A stretch of DNA of 64,000 nt from NCBI GenBank assembly GCA_036873135.1, contig JAPTYO010000015.1:10333683-10397682 (forward strand), given 5' to 3'. The position numbers were made by a program, and so were the translations under genes. The DNA comes from Clarkia xantiana subsp. parviflora (taxonomy: Eukaryota > Streptophyta > Magnoliopsida > Myrtales > Onagraceae). This document shows positions 34,312 through 46,987 of the stretch, piece by piece. Under the pieces are notes generated by a model. The model saw nothing but the letters and a program-made list of their open reading frames with translations. It was not told the DNA's origin and made no database searches. Positions within the stretch are counted from its first letter, which is position 1; each line of letters begins with the position of its first letter.

Positions 34312-34843
34312 ATTGTCAGGTAGGGATGAGCATCTTTTAACTATTTGTGCATAGAAGCAGTCAAAAATTGATTACAATGCTTATGTAGTAGTTATTGAGC
34401 AACTATGCTGTTCTTTTGTAGCTTCAGCATAAGTACTTGCTCTTTCTTCTAATCCTTCCTTGTGTTGTATAATGGTACTAAAATGTTGTCTTCTCTTTAA
34501 GGAGTAATGGAATTTAATGTATCTTCATGGATGCATGGTTTGTTGCCTTAATGACTGACACTTAACTGATCATAGATTGATAATTTGTCTAATTAGATTT
34601 GGGCAGCTCAACTGGCCCTTGCACCAATTAACAAGCTATCAAACAGATATGAGTTAAAGTTATCCTTATACTTCAAATCATCAAACAAACTGATGATAAG
34701 TTTGCAATGTGAATCTCTCTCCATTGCAGCATTACATTGTGATTCATCCCTTATAGGGGTTAAGCCTCTGTCAACCCTGCTTGAAAACATCTAATGGATA
34801 TTAGAACTTTTTTAGAAGAACATATTTACGTCTATTTCCTCTT

Positions 34844-37663
34844 CTAATTTCTTGTTCCCTTCTCTGTCTCAACAATTGTGAAAACTTGTTGATCAATTTC
34901 TTTCATCCTTTTCACTTCAGTTTCAGTTATTTTTGTTGGCAGTGATATTTCTTCATTAATTTGTTTGTTTGAGGACTTGTAATCCTTGCTTTTCCCCCAC
35001 ACAACTAGATAAAGTCCTGCAACTATGACAATGGCACCAATAACCCTGTAAACAACAGAGAAAAAAGAATCAAGTTAATTCCATGGCTTCAGCCTTTGAA
35101 GAATGTTGCTATTGTCTGGGTTTAAGGAGCATTGCTGCAAAATGTGAGATTTAGAGTGAAATTTTAGTGCGGAAATGTCAGGCCAATTTTTTCAGTTTCA
35201 CTTTCATACTAAGTTTCGCTCCAAGTTTCTCATGTAGAATTTTAATATTACTACTGCCTGGTCTGGAGTACCTTCCCAAGAAAAGTTTCTCAGCCAAAAT
35301 GAAGGAACCCATGACAGCAACTATAACCATGCTTAGGGGACTGAATGCTGTCACAAAAACGGGGCCTCTGTCTTTCATCACAACACCTTGGATGTAGTAA
35401 GCCATTCCTGAACACACTATTCCCTGCATGATTCAAATTTCTAAAAATAAGTTTTTTTTTTTTTTTTTTTTTGTAAAAATATATAAGCTAAATTTCAGTT
35501 ATTTGGCTTACACTGTAGACAGCTGCAAGAAGCTTGGTATCCCAACCGATGGACCAGACATAAGAGTTTCCTCTTTCCATAATAACTGCCACGACAGACC
35601 CTTGAATTGTTCCGAGTAGGCAGATCCAGGCTGTGAGGGATAGCTCAGCAGGGTATGTTTCTAATGTTACAGCCTGGTGAACAAAGCTTTGTCATGAGAA
35701 GGTGCTCAAGCATCAAAAGGTAACATTGCCGAATCTTTATGAGTGAAATCATCTTTTTGATAGTTATTTATAGGGTTAATAACTAAAAAACTGTCCAAGG
35801 TTTACCCTATGTTAAAATTAGGTGTCTTAAGTTTGAAATGTTAAAATGGTCTGTCCCAAGTTTCATTTTTGTTGAAATTTGGTGTCTTTGTGCGTCTTTT
35901 CATCTTCATTCTATCATTTTCATCAACCCACCAACCCACTCATAATCCATCACTATTTACTTTTCACAAAATCGTCAAAATTTCACCTAAAATTGAACAT
36001 TAAAAAAAAAGTTTCTAGAAGTGTGGTGTAGAGCCATTTTCCAAGGACAATAGAGCGAGATTTACTTGCCCGGATGTGACCAACTTTTTAGGTGACGGTC
36101 CCGGCAAGATGACGAGAAGGGAGTGTGTATGAGAGCTCGAATTTGACAGACGGTTTCGTCGGAATTGACTTCTCTAAATTAATCACACCGAGACATCAAA
36201 TTTCAACAAAAATGAAACTTAGGACAGTCTATTTTAACATTTCAAACTTCAGACACCTAATTTTAACATAGGGTAAACCTTGGACAGTTTTTTAGTTATT
36301 AACCCTTATTTATATTCTGGGAAACTGTTTACTATCTCACTAAATCATTCACTTTCTCACTAAGTTTCACTCTGAATTTCACACTTCGTAGAATTTTTTG
36401 TATTTAGTGAAAACAAACTATTTATCGGAACTGTTGAGGATCGTATCATACTTCATGAATGATTGCCCTAAAATTATAAAAGTGCATTTCTTCTTACTTA
36501 TTTTTGTCCTTTTTAGATTTCAGGCAAGAAATTGAAATGTGTAGGTCGACTTAATTTACTCACGTACGAAAGATTTCTGTATTTATATTTTAGAAAGATG
36601 AAGATCAAACAGAGAGGAGTAAGTAGTTTTACTTGTAGAATCATGAAGCAAGCCCAGCTGAAGCAACCAGCTGTGATCATCAAAGATCCCTTAATCGAAT
36701 CCTGCAAATTTATTCCACCGCTTGCATGCTGATAGTTTGTTCTACCTTTTGTCCAGAACAACTCAATAATCGGGCCTTTCATTAAGGTCATGATCATGGC
36801 TCCTGCAACCGTGCCCAGTGTTCCAATGACCTTTGCTTGGCTTCGAACACTCTTAAGCTTTACTTTCTCAAGCCTACATTGGTAAGAGTTTTTTTTATCA
36901 ATCGTTTGGTGCTTTTATAATTTTATGATTCTATTAGAACAAAAAAAAAAAAAAGTAAAAATAAGCACGGATGGCTGCAAAATCCAAGTATAGACGTAAC
37001 TAATGCAAGGTTAAGTTTTAATAGTTCATGACTTGAATAGCTTCATCAGTGCATGTGAGTTTCGTAGTAGTAGTAGTAGCAATGTACCTGAGGACGCATG
37101 CCATGACAAAGGTGATGGCAGGGAGGATATTACACATAGCAGCTGCAAATGTTGCAGTAGTTTTCTTCATCCCAAGATAATATAAATTCTGGTCAATAAC
37201 TGGTCTGTAAGGGTAAGATATAAATGTTATTAGAGGTTATAAATTTTGTTAAATAACCTACAGTAGAACAAAATGGTGTGTTTCATTGATAAAGAGTAAT
37301 TACTCTAGCAAGCCAAGCACCATTAATCTGATGAAGATAGGAGCTGTCATCTTTGGTCTTGTTTTTCTGACATTCAGAAGAACCAATTAGTAAAAAAACA
37401 TTAGTTGCATTTTCTTTTATTATTATTATTAAAACATAGAATTTTTAAGCAGGGACAAAAATCAACCTGTCAAAGATTATGGCGAAAGGAGCCATGACAA
37501 TAGTTGCAACAGCATGACGATACACAACAAGCACATAATTGCTCATCCCATCGTTCAAGGCAGCCTTGCATATGACGTCCATCCCGGCTAACCCGAACTG
37601 CAAGAAGATGACTGCAAGGAAGGGCTTCAGCCTCTGTAAGCACTTGATTCTTCCTTGCTCCAT
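34844..37663 (-). CDS. WAT1-related transporter (EamA/DMT superfamily), 7 exons
   Basis: Membrane transporter of the plant WAT1/nodulin-MtN21 family. The founding member exports auxin from the vacuole; other members move amino acids or related solutes, and the substrate here is unknown. Exons in order: 37663-37467, 37366-37304, 37204-37088, 36873-36633, 35673-35512, 35423-35272, 35045-34844. They total 1134 nt (377 aa), all GT-AG and in frame, with the family's typical seven-exon layout and length. Hydrophobic segments fit about ten TM helices in two EamA repeats. Recognisable blocks are MSNYVLVVYRHAVATIVMAP, PVIDQNLYYLGMKKTTATFA, MITAGCFSWACFMI, AELSLTAWICLLGTIQGS and VFVTAFSPLSMVIVA, followed by a hydrophilic tail. 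The start MEQGRIKC is the first in-frame ATG. Intron 4 carries a MITE. Confidence 0.95.
35773..36305. mobile_element. MULE-type MITE, copy 2, in WAT1 intron 4
   Basis: GGGTTAATAACTAAAAAACTG at the left matches the complement of the right end (CAGTTTTTTAGTTATTAACCC) exactly. The inverted repeats extend about 120 bp with few mismatches, through GTTTACCCTATGTTAAAATT and TTTCATTTTTGTTGAAATTT. TTATTTATA flanks both sides (35764-35772 and 36306-36314), a perfect 9-bp TSD. It lies in the intron between exons 4 and 5 and does not touch splice sites. Confidence 0.95.
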
Positions 37664-37756
37664 TTTCTATTTTGGAGAAAAGCTAGAGTAGCTCTTCTAA
37701 TTTGAACTATCAAGAAAGCTCCTTTGAGTGTGTTTGTATGTGGTGATATCATAGGG

Positions 37757-37767
37757 CAGTATAAATA
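37757..37767 (-). promoter_or_regulatory. Candidate TATA box of the WAT1-related gene
   Basis: On the minus strand the sequence reads CTATTTATACT about 95-105 bp upstream of the start codon, a plausible TATA-type element at normal distance. It is not verified. Confidence 0.4.
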
Positions 37768-40700
37768 GAGTAATGGTTGTAAGGAAAGTGGAAGATTCTG
37801 CTAATACTTTCTTTCTTTGCATAAACCCATGGCTCCACTACTGTGGAAGGACTCAATTATTTCCGAAAAAATCGACTTTAGGAGATTGAGATTGGTGCCT
37901 CTTAATCACTTGAATTATTGACACTTGTTAGGTATTTATATACAAATTAACTAGCAGAGTGGCTCTCTATTGTATTATATATTGCTAGATAGTGCTATTG
38001 TTTGTGTATAGAATATATTTGCTTAGCTTAGCTCAGCTCAGCTGAATAATGAGTCCAATCGGAGTAGTGATGTCAAGGCAGACCTTAGTTTTTACTGCAT
38101 CGTAAATTCTACAGTAGTACTATATTCTACAATTGGATGTATAATTTTGTATACATGGGTATTAATTTATACCACCAAATAGTCAATACAAACACGTTAT
38201 TAACTAATACGTGTAATAGGATATCCTAACCGTTGAGACAAACGGGTGCTTAGAATCTTGTCATTGTTAGACAAAATCTTCAGAAACTAGGAGATAAATA
38301 GAATAAGCATAGATGTGATCCTTCTTTATTGATTCCACAAAGGTTATATCATTATTATCATTGTGTGAAAGTTATATTCAGGTAACAAAGTGAGATTCAA
38401 TTTTTACACTTAGTGACGTCACTCATTATGAAGAGTGTTGGTAAATACACTAATCTGATTGCCTATTGTAATGGTTGGAAGTTAATTTAAGTAGAATGCA
38501 GAGTTGATAATATATAGTTGTTAGATGGTGGTATATTAATTAATTGGAGATGATGATTGGTGCAAAGTTTGGAGAAGCTATAAAGGCAAAATGGTACGTG
38601 TGTTGGTAGGCTTTATGAGTGCATTATTGAAAAGAAGCTCAACTGAGCAAAAAAAAGGTGGTGGTGGTAGTATGGATAATAGTTTTTGCGTACGTTTCTC
38701 CATATGCATTCCGTATTATCTAATCTAACGATGCAAGTGAGGAAAAGATAAAGCTTTGGTTTGAATGGTCAAAGACATTTCTTTTAATATATATATGACG
38801 AGATTCAGTCTTTTGTTTGTTTCACTATCTATCTATCTATGTAGTGGCAGTTGTGGGCGACCATGTCCAGTCCTCAATATTTAAGCAATTTTAATTACAT
38901 TGAAGCTAGAAATTTGTAGTTGGGGTAATTTGAGGTTTTAGTTAGAAAAATCATGTTGAAGTTAAATAATGATTGGGCAAATTGATTAGGGACTGGCTGG
39001 TTTAGTCAAAGGCTAATAATGATTGGGAAAATTGAACAAGGCCTCTTCCTTTTCTACGTCAGTGAGGCACTAACTATAACATTTAATTTAGGTGTTGGTA
39101 GGACGCACTAGTATAGTAGTATGTATGTATATGTTTATTAAGTTGTGTTTTTATATATATATTGGAGTTGGACCCTTTCTTTCACTTTCAGTGTCATACT
39201 CCTTTCAGTGTCCAGCTTAAATTATATGTCTTAGTGGCCTATGGTGAGGCTCTAATCTAAATAGTTTCCTCCACAATATATAGTTTCCTCTTTCCCTCTT
39301 AAAATAATAATAATAATAAATTATGTATGATTTAGCATATTTTTAATGATGCATAATTTGATGGCCTAGCCAAGAAATTTAATCCTAAACTTCAAGTAAT
39401 TTATTATTGTTCCTGCGAGCTGTCATAGAATCAATCCCTCATTGGGTGGATAATGTCATTTACATGCTTGAGGGTAACATTCTCTTAGCAGTTAGCACGG
39501 TTGCTCAACATTTAAAAGTAATCTATTTGCTCGTAGTAGGTCAGCTTGGTGTTGGCATTAATATATCTAGGGCTCGACCCGACTTTTGACTAATGGACAA
39601 AATTATGGCATGTTATATGATTTCTTCAAGTTATTAGTGTGAGAACTAAATTAATTGTGAATCGTGTAAAATGACAATCGGATGCAAATTCACGTCTTAT
39701 TATATCTGGCGATGCCATATTCTTTCTATAACAGAAAAAGGGAAATAGCTAAGGTTATATGTATGTCGTCCATATATATGTAGTAGAGAGGTTTCGTGCA
39801 TATCTATATACCAATATATTATTTGTGTTGGGTCCTCACCCCTAAAAGACATCTTTTGTACCTTTTCATTTTATTAAAAAAAAATATATATTATATTTGG
39901 TTCCTATATTTTATAAAATTAATAATTTAGTCATTACTATATTTGAGAAACATTTATTTATCTTTAATACTATTACTAAATCATTATAATACTATTTATC
40001 TTTTGTTTTTTTTAAGGCCGTTTAGTCGGCATGTCAGTAATTATAATTTTGGCAAAAAAAAAAGTAATTATAATTAACTTACAATCCAACATTCATGTCA
40101 ATTTAAGTCAGCCCTATCATACTCATTCCGTTCAAATTTCGGATACATATAAATTTTTTTATTCAACGAATTATATAGAGCGGGTGGTATATGTTCCACA
40201 TGTTTAGATTTTTTTATCACATAGATCAGCCACTTACCAAATTATATATATAACAAGTCAAAATATGGGTGAGATGTGGTTCTTGAAGTTTGACCTCGTA
40301 CAAATAACATTTTACTCATCGTCCAATATATACCAAATTTAGTTCTCCTATTTATTAATCCAATCACATTGTGTATAGCCTAATTAAAGTTAAATAAATA
40401 TTTTTGTTCTAATTTCAAGTCTAAACTTTAGATTTTTGTGATTTAATTTTATCTTTATTGTTAAATCAAATTTTGTTGGTATTGTGATATAGTATATATT
40501 TACGTTTGTATATGTCAAATTTGTCCATTGATGACTCTAAGTGGTTAAGAACAAGTTTACATTCTTGACACCTCAAGTGGATGAGTTCGATATAATTGAG
40601 CCGTTAATTACCAACGTAATGCTCGACCCAACTAATTTATATATCTAACTATAAGGCTAACTTAGTACCGTAACAGAAGACATTAGTTAATTTTTTTACT

Positions 40701-40870
40701 TAATTATCCTCTTCTCTTTCTCATGATTTGAATTACGTTATGTCGCTCTTCTCTATCACATAGATTTGTTTCTCACAACGAATCAACTTGCCCATATTTT
40801 ACTTTGATTAATTATAAATATTAGTAAACTTAAGATAGATTATATATCTTGAAATTTAAATAATCGATGC
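37768..40870. other. Intergenic, no gene seen
   Basis: AT-rich sequence upstream of the WAT1-related gene. Open frames are short and without recognisable domains (for example 39407-39589). No repeats with clear ends were recognised. Confidence 0.6.
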
Positions 40871-40896
40871 GCGTGCAACGCACGCATTAATAACTA

Positions 40897-40897
<1 letters not shown>
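40871..40897 (+). mobile_element. Possible Helitron 3' terminus
   Basis: The hairpin GCGTGC-AAC-GCACGC is followed by a short AT spacer, CTAG and T, and then directly by an AT microsatellite. Its form resembles the ends at 22899 and 48836. The 5' end is unknown. Confidence 0.5.

Positions 40898-40976
<79 letters not shown>
40898..40976. repeat. (AT)n microsatellite
   Basis: About 79 bp of uninterrupted TA repeats adjoin the possible Helitron end. Confidence 0.95.
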
Positions 40977-40978
<2 letters not shown>

Positions 40979-41808
40979 GGTGAAATGTGAAGTTCGAGGT
41001 TTGGTTAAGATTGTTTGTATCTCCATGACGTTGAACGAACGGTTTGGAAGTTAGTTACTTTCCTTTCCAACGTGACAAAGTTTGTTACAACTCACAAAAA
41101 AAAAAAAAATGTGTTCTACTTAATTTTTTTTTAAAATGAAATCGTTGTAGTGTACACTTATAGGCATGCATTAACTCTGGTAATCGATGATGGGTAACAT
41201 GGTTCGTAGGGATTAAAATTATTTAGGTACTTTGGAAATACACAGTTTGACAAAGTGTTGTAGCATTGTCATTTTACTTGTCCATTTTAGATGGAAAGTG
41301 ATTACATATCTAATGATCGGACTCTGATGACCCCAGCCAGCCTGACTCCAATGATCGATCGAACCCTAAACAATGTTGAGCTAATATATGTTTCTTCCGA
41401 AAATTATACTAACTATTAAATTATTAGAATATTTTGGTTAATGAATAGCTAGCTAATACACACTCTCTTTGTAATATAATTGTTTCACAGTTAAGGTTGA
41501 TTGATTCGAGAAGGATGGGTTTATGACTAATTTGAACAAATTAATTATTATCTGATTTGACGTCACCTACCTTACGTTGTTTTGATTTTCTTTTCTATAG
41601 ATAAAGAAAAGCCTACCTTATAGTGAGGACTGGAGGGAGGGAGGGGTTTGCTTTTAATTTGTTGGACAAATAAGTGTGATTCTTTCCCATATAATTAATA
41701 CTATTATTATCCGTCTAACTCCGCACTTGGAGAAACAAATTTATAATAACAATTTATTATTATTATTATTATTATTATTAAAAAGAGACATTTATGGTTT
41801 CCATATAA
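40977..41808. other. Intergenic, no gene seen
   Basis: Nothing recognisable apart from an ATT trinucleotide run at about 41756-41780, just before the duplicated TIR element. Confidence 0.6.
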
Positions 41809-42071
41809 AGCGTCGTATAATATCTCCTGCCTTAATATCTCTGTCTTGGTTTCTGCCCTTTAAATCTCAGCCACACATCTACAATCTGTCTCCTCTCCCT
41901 TTAATTTATTTCTCTTTCTGCACTTATTTGTTTTTATTTTGACAAATAATTTAAATTCACACGCGCCCCAATAAAAAGTCATCTCATGATCTCACCATAT
42001 TTGCTCGGTGACAACTGACAACAACAGAGTAAAACCTTATTATACAACACTTTATCATTCCTTATATAAAC

Positions 42072-43003
42072 GAGTGAATTCCCAAAATAGGTTCGTTTGG
42101 CAAACTTATTCCCAAAATAGGCTTCTTCAGAAACTAATTCCCAAACTAGGTTTTTTTACTTTTTTTAATTAGGTATATTTTTCATTTTACATCCCAATGT
42201 TTATATTTTGTTTACAATTGACCCTAAACCGAAATGATACGATAAAAATATTCGAAAAATTGAAAAAAAAAATGGTAAATATATGTAAAAGTTAAAAACT
42301 AAAAAATAATAAATTATTAATTGTGAAAAAAATTGTAAAAATAAATTATACTAAATATATAAATTATAAAAAAAAAGTAGTGATATAAAATGTAAAGAAA
42401 CTAAATACTCATGATTTTTTAAGTACGAAAATATAAAAATGAAAGGGTACATAAACCCTAAACAAAACGTGTTAAATTTATAAAATTAGAAACCGAAAAA
42501 AAAACATATAAACTAATTTAAATATTAAAATCAATAGAATGAATTTAAGAATGAATTTCAGTTTGTATATTTTTTTTCCATACTCTCGATGAATAGTTTT
42601 TATATCATTATATGTTGTTTTTTTTGCCAATTCAAATTTGTTTAAAACTTACTAATTTTTGTATGTATATTTTATCATTTAATTTCACATATTTTTTAAG
42701 AATTAAAAGCTACAAAAAAAATATTTGTTTGATTATTTTTTAATGTATATTTTTCTCATTTCATTAATTATTTTTTATTTTATTTTTATTTTTTTCATAT
42801 ATTTAATCTTCTTAATTTTCGATTCTTTTTCTTGTATTATATTCTGATTTAGGGTTCATTTGTAACATAATGTAAACTTTAGGATGCAAAGTAAATAATA
42901 TATATTATTAAAAATACGAAGAGACCTATTTTGGGAATTAGTTTCTGAACAAGCCTAGTTTGGGAATAAGTTTCGAAAAATAACCTAGTTTGGTCATTCA
43001 CTC
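42072..43003. mobile_element. Nested 932-bp TIR element with 9-bp TSD (in copy 1)
   Basis: Termini are GAGTGAAT...ATTCACTC. TATATAAAC flanks both ends (42063-42071 and 43004-43012). Inside each end, TTCCCAAA(A/C)TAGG motifs repeat three times as imperfect direct repeats and are inverted at the other end. The interior is AT-rich without ORFs. The 9-bp TSD suggests a MULE-type element. Confidence 0.88.
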
Positions 43004-43247
43004 TATATAAACCATGTATATATATAATATTATTTATATTATATTATTGTAACTTGTAAGTATACTTTTTTATACTATTATTATATATTATAATATAATA
43101 TAATACTATATATTATATATATAATTAACTGTTTTTAGTTAGTAAGATTTATGAATAAGAGTTACGTTAGTTTTGCGTAAAGTGTATTGTATTAACGCAT
43201 CAGTAAATTATACTCATAAAAGGTGTGGGTGATTTATATAATCTGAA

Positions 43248-43418
43248 GGGTTCAGCTAAAATAAACTCGAGTTTATTTCAACTTGATTTCTCAGCCATCA
43301 AATTATGCATGTGTAAGAAACACTTTTTATCTCTCCTTAATTATGGTTGATTCTCTCTCATGATCTAACGGCTGAGAAATCAAGTTTAAATAAACTCGAC
43401 TGCATTTTAATCAGCCCC
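43248..43418. mobile_element. Nested 171-bp MITE with 9-bp TSD (in copy 1)
   Basis: Inverted arms of about 50 bp share AATAAACTCGAGTTTATT-like sequence, then CTTGATTTCTCAGCC and its complement GGCTGAGAAATCAAG. TAATCTGAA flanks both sides (43239-43247 and 43419-43427). Confidence 0.88.
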
Positions 43419-43567
43419 TAATCTGAAACACATTTCTAAAAAAAAAATCTCTTCACTTTTTTTTTTCTTTAATCTTGGAATCACTTCACCTAACCTTACT
43501 ATTGCTCTTATCTTATATATATTGGAATTTGCATACTATTTGTCTATTTTTTTATTGATACTTTTAG

Positions 43568-43599
<32 letters not shown>

Positions 43600-44436
43600 A
43601 AATAAATAAAAATTAGAGTTTTTTTGGTAAAAAAAAAAAATAGAATAAAAACAATAATCAGTAAAAACTTCACGTAAAACTAGCATAACATAAATCTTAT
43701 TATTAAAAAAAACCTACTATATAAAAACAATTTATTATATATTAATACATAGTATTATATTATAATATATAATAGGTACATGTACATAAAAAAAAAATAT
43801 TTATATAACATGTTTTATTCGAAAGATATTACATATTATATAATAAAACTAATTTTTTAACAGTCAAAGCAAGAGGAAAAAAATAATATACAACAATAAT
43901 ATATATTATATATAGATGTATGTATGTATATAAATAATGGGGATAAATAAAGCTGTATAATAAAATTTTATTATGTTGTGACCAAGCAAAATTAAATAGT
44001 GAGGTGACTTTTTATTAGGGAACGTGAGGTTTCAGAATTATTTGTCAAAATAAAAATAAATAAGTGCAGAAAGAGAAATAAATTAAAGGGAGAGGAGACA
44101 GATTGTAGATGTGTGGCTGAGATTTAAAGGGCAGAAACCAAGACAGAGATACTAAGGCATGAGATATTCATCCAGCGTCGTATAATATCTCCTGCCTTAG
44201 TATCTCTGTCTTGGTTTCTGCCCTTTAAATCTCAGCCACACATCTACAATCTGTCTCCTCTCCCTTTAATTTATTTCTCTTTCTGCACTTATTTGTTTTT
44301 ATTTTGACAAACAATTTAAATTCACACGCGCCCCAATAAAAAGTCATCTCATGATCTCACCATATTTGCTCGGTGACAACTGACAACAACAGAGTAAAAC
44401 CTTATTATACAACACTTTATCATTCCTTATATAAAC

Positions 44437-45369
44437 GAGTGAATTCCCAAAATAGGTTCGTTTGGCAAACTTATTCCCAAAATAGGCTTCTTCAGAAACT
44501 AATTCCCAAACTAGGTTTTTTTACTTTTTTTAATTAGGTATATTTTTCATTTTACATCCCAAAGTTTATATTTTGTTACAATTGACCCTAAACCGAAATG
44601 ATACGATAAAAATATTTGAAAAATTGAAAAAAAAATGGTAAATATATGTAAAAGTTAAAAACTAAAAAATAATAAATTATTAATTGTGAAAAAAATTGTA
44701 AAAATAAATTATACTAAATATATAAATTATAAAAAAAAAGTAGTGATATAAAATGTAAAGAAACTAAATACTCATGATTTTTTAAGTACGAAAATATAAA
44801 AATGAAAGGGTACATAAACCCTAAACAAAACGTGTTAAATTTATAAAATTAGAAACCGAAAAAAAAAAACATATAAACTAATTTAAATATTAAAAATCAA
44901 TAGAATGAATTTAAGAATGAATTTCAGTTTGTATATTTTTTTTCCATACTCTCGATGAATAGTTTTTATATCATTATATGTTGTTTTTTTTGCCAATTCA
45001 AATTTGTTTAAAACTTACTAATTTTTGTATGTATATTTTATCATTTAATTTCACATATTTTTTAAGAATTAAAAGCTACAAAAAAAATATTTGTTTGATT
45101 ATTTTTTAATGTATATTTTTCTCATTTCATTAATTATTTTTTATTTTATTTTTATTTTTTTCATATATTTAATCTTCTTAATTTTCGATTCTTTTTCTTG
45201 TATTATATTCTGATTTAGGGTTCATTTGTAACATAATGTAAACTTTAGGATGCAAAGTAAATAATATATATTATTAAAAATACGAAGAGACCTATTTTGG
45301 GAATTAGTTTCTGAACAAGCCTAGTTTGGGAATAAGTTTCGAAAAATAACCTAGTTTGGTCATTCACTC
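44437..45369. mobile_element. Nested 933-bp TIR element (in copy 2)
   Basis: Duplicate of 42072-43003 with the same TATATAAAC flanks (44428-44436 and 45370-45378). It was copied as part of the tandem duplication, not inserted again. Confidence 0.88.
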
Positions 45370-45613
45370 TATATAAACCATGTATATATATAATATTATT
45401 TATATTATATTATTGTAACTTGTAAGTATACTTTTTTATACTATTATTATATATTATAATATAATATAATACTATATATTATATATATAATTAACTGTTT
45501 TTAGTTAGTAAGTTTTATGAATAAGAGTTACGTTAGTTTTGCGTAAAGTGTATTGTATTAACGCATCAGTAAATTATACTCATAAAAGGTGTTGATGATT
45601 TATATAATCTGAA

Positions 45614-45784
45614 GGGTTCAGCTAAAATAAACTCGAGTTTATTTCAACTTGATTTCTCAGCCATCAAATTATGCATGTGTAAGAAACACTTTTTATCTCT
45701 CCTTAATTATGGTTGATTCTCTCTCATGATCTAACGGCTGAGAAATCAAGTTTAAATAAACTCGACTGCATTTTAATCAGCCCC
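45614..45784. mobile_element. Nested 171-bp MITE (in copy 2)
   Basis: Duplicate of 43248-43418 with the same TAATCTGAA flanks (45605-45613 and 45785-45793). Confidence 0.88.
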
Positions 45785-46540
45785 TAATCTGAACCACATT
45801 TCTAAAAAAAAAATCTCTTCACTTTTTTTTCTTTCTTTAATCTTGAAATCACTTCACCTAACCTTATACTATTATACTATTGCTCTTATCTTATATATAT
45901 TGGAATTTGCATACTATTTGTCTATTTTTTTATTGATACTTTTAGTATATATATATATAGTTAAATAAATAAAAATTAGAGTTTTTTTGGTAAAAAATAA
46001 AAATTTAGAATAAAAACAATAATCAGTAAATACTTCACGTAAAACTTGCATAACATAAATCTTATTATTAAAAAAATCCTACTATATAAAAAAAATTTAT
46101 TATATATTAATACATAGTATTATATTATAATATATAATAGGTACATGTACATAAAAAAAAAAAATATTTATATAACATGTTTTATTCGAAAGATATTACA
46201 TATTATATAATAAAACTAATTTTTTAACAGTCAAAGCAAGAGGAAAAAAATAATATACAACAATAATATATATTATATATAGATGTATGTACGTATATAA
46301 AGAATGGGGATAAATAAAGCTGTATAATAAAATTTTATTATGTTGTGACCAAGCAAAATTAAATAGTGAGGTGACATTTTATTAGGGAACGTGAGGTTTC
46401 AGAATTATTTGTCAAAATAAAAACAAATAAGTGCAGAAAGAGAAATAAATTAAAGGGAGATGAGACAGATTGTAGATGTGTGGCTGAGATTTAAAGGGCA
46501 GAAACCAAGACAGAGATACTAAGACATGAGATATTCATCC

Positions 46541-46987
46541 GTATCAAGCGTCTACGTACGGTCTAAAAGAATTGGGATGAGTGAGTTGCGAGCGGAATAA
46601 ATTGCATCTACCTAAAAAAACTCGAGATTGATTAAGATTCAATTCGTCTATCTGTCATGTCGATAGAGGAATTTGTTGCCTAAAAAAGATTAAGGAAAAA
46701 CAAACAATGAGGGAATCTCTCTCTCTATAGAATTAATGTAGGTTTTTTTAAAAAAATAAAATAAAATAAAATTCGAAAGGAATATGTGATATACTCATTT
46801 CTTGCGCATAATAAATTAGTCCATGGTGGATTTGAGCAGCTAGCTAGGTTTCATTTTATGCGTCCATCTGCCTTACCTAGCCCTCCCAACCCTAGCTACC
46901 TAGAATCTCATTTTTCCTAAATTATTTTTTTTAAAAAAAATATATATATTCATGAACGAATTTATAATTTACCTCTTACAAGATGGT
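46541..46987. other. Intergenic, no gene seen
   Basis: AT-rich spacer between the tandem TIR elements and the next TIR element. Nothing is recognised. Confidence 0.6.

Larger units (their letters stand above)
41809..44173. mobile_element. TIR element, tandem copy 1 (2365 bp)
   Basis: The left arm from about 41818 (AATATCTCCTGCCTTAATATC, TCTGTCTTGGTTTCTGCCC and so on) reappears inverted at about 43995-44168, giving TIRs of roughly 150 bp or more. There is no transposase ORF. Two smaller TIR elements with their own TSDs are nested inside (42072-43003 and 43248-43418). The unit starts AGCGTCGTATAAT and ends GATATTCATCC, then begins again at 44174. The TIR length suggests a MULE-like non-autonomous element. 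A TSD is uncertain: flanks share an AAGCGTC motif. Confidence 0.82.
44174..46540. mobile_element. TIR element, tandem copy 2 (2367 bp)
   Basis: Near-identical head-to-tail duplicate of 41809-44173. Both nested elements are present at the same internal positions (44437-45369 and 45614-45784). Differences are few and mostly indels in A/T runs, for example a shorter TA run near 45950. The duplication therefore postdates both nested insertions. Confidence 0.92.

Noticed and set aside
41676..41942. 88-codon ORF spanning the start of the duplicated TIR element
   Set aside because: It covers an ATT microsatellite and TIR sequence, is leucine/isoleucine-rich from A/T composition, and is not a gene.
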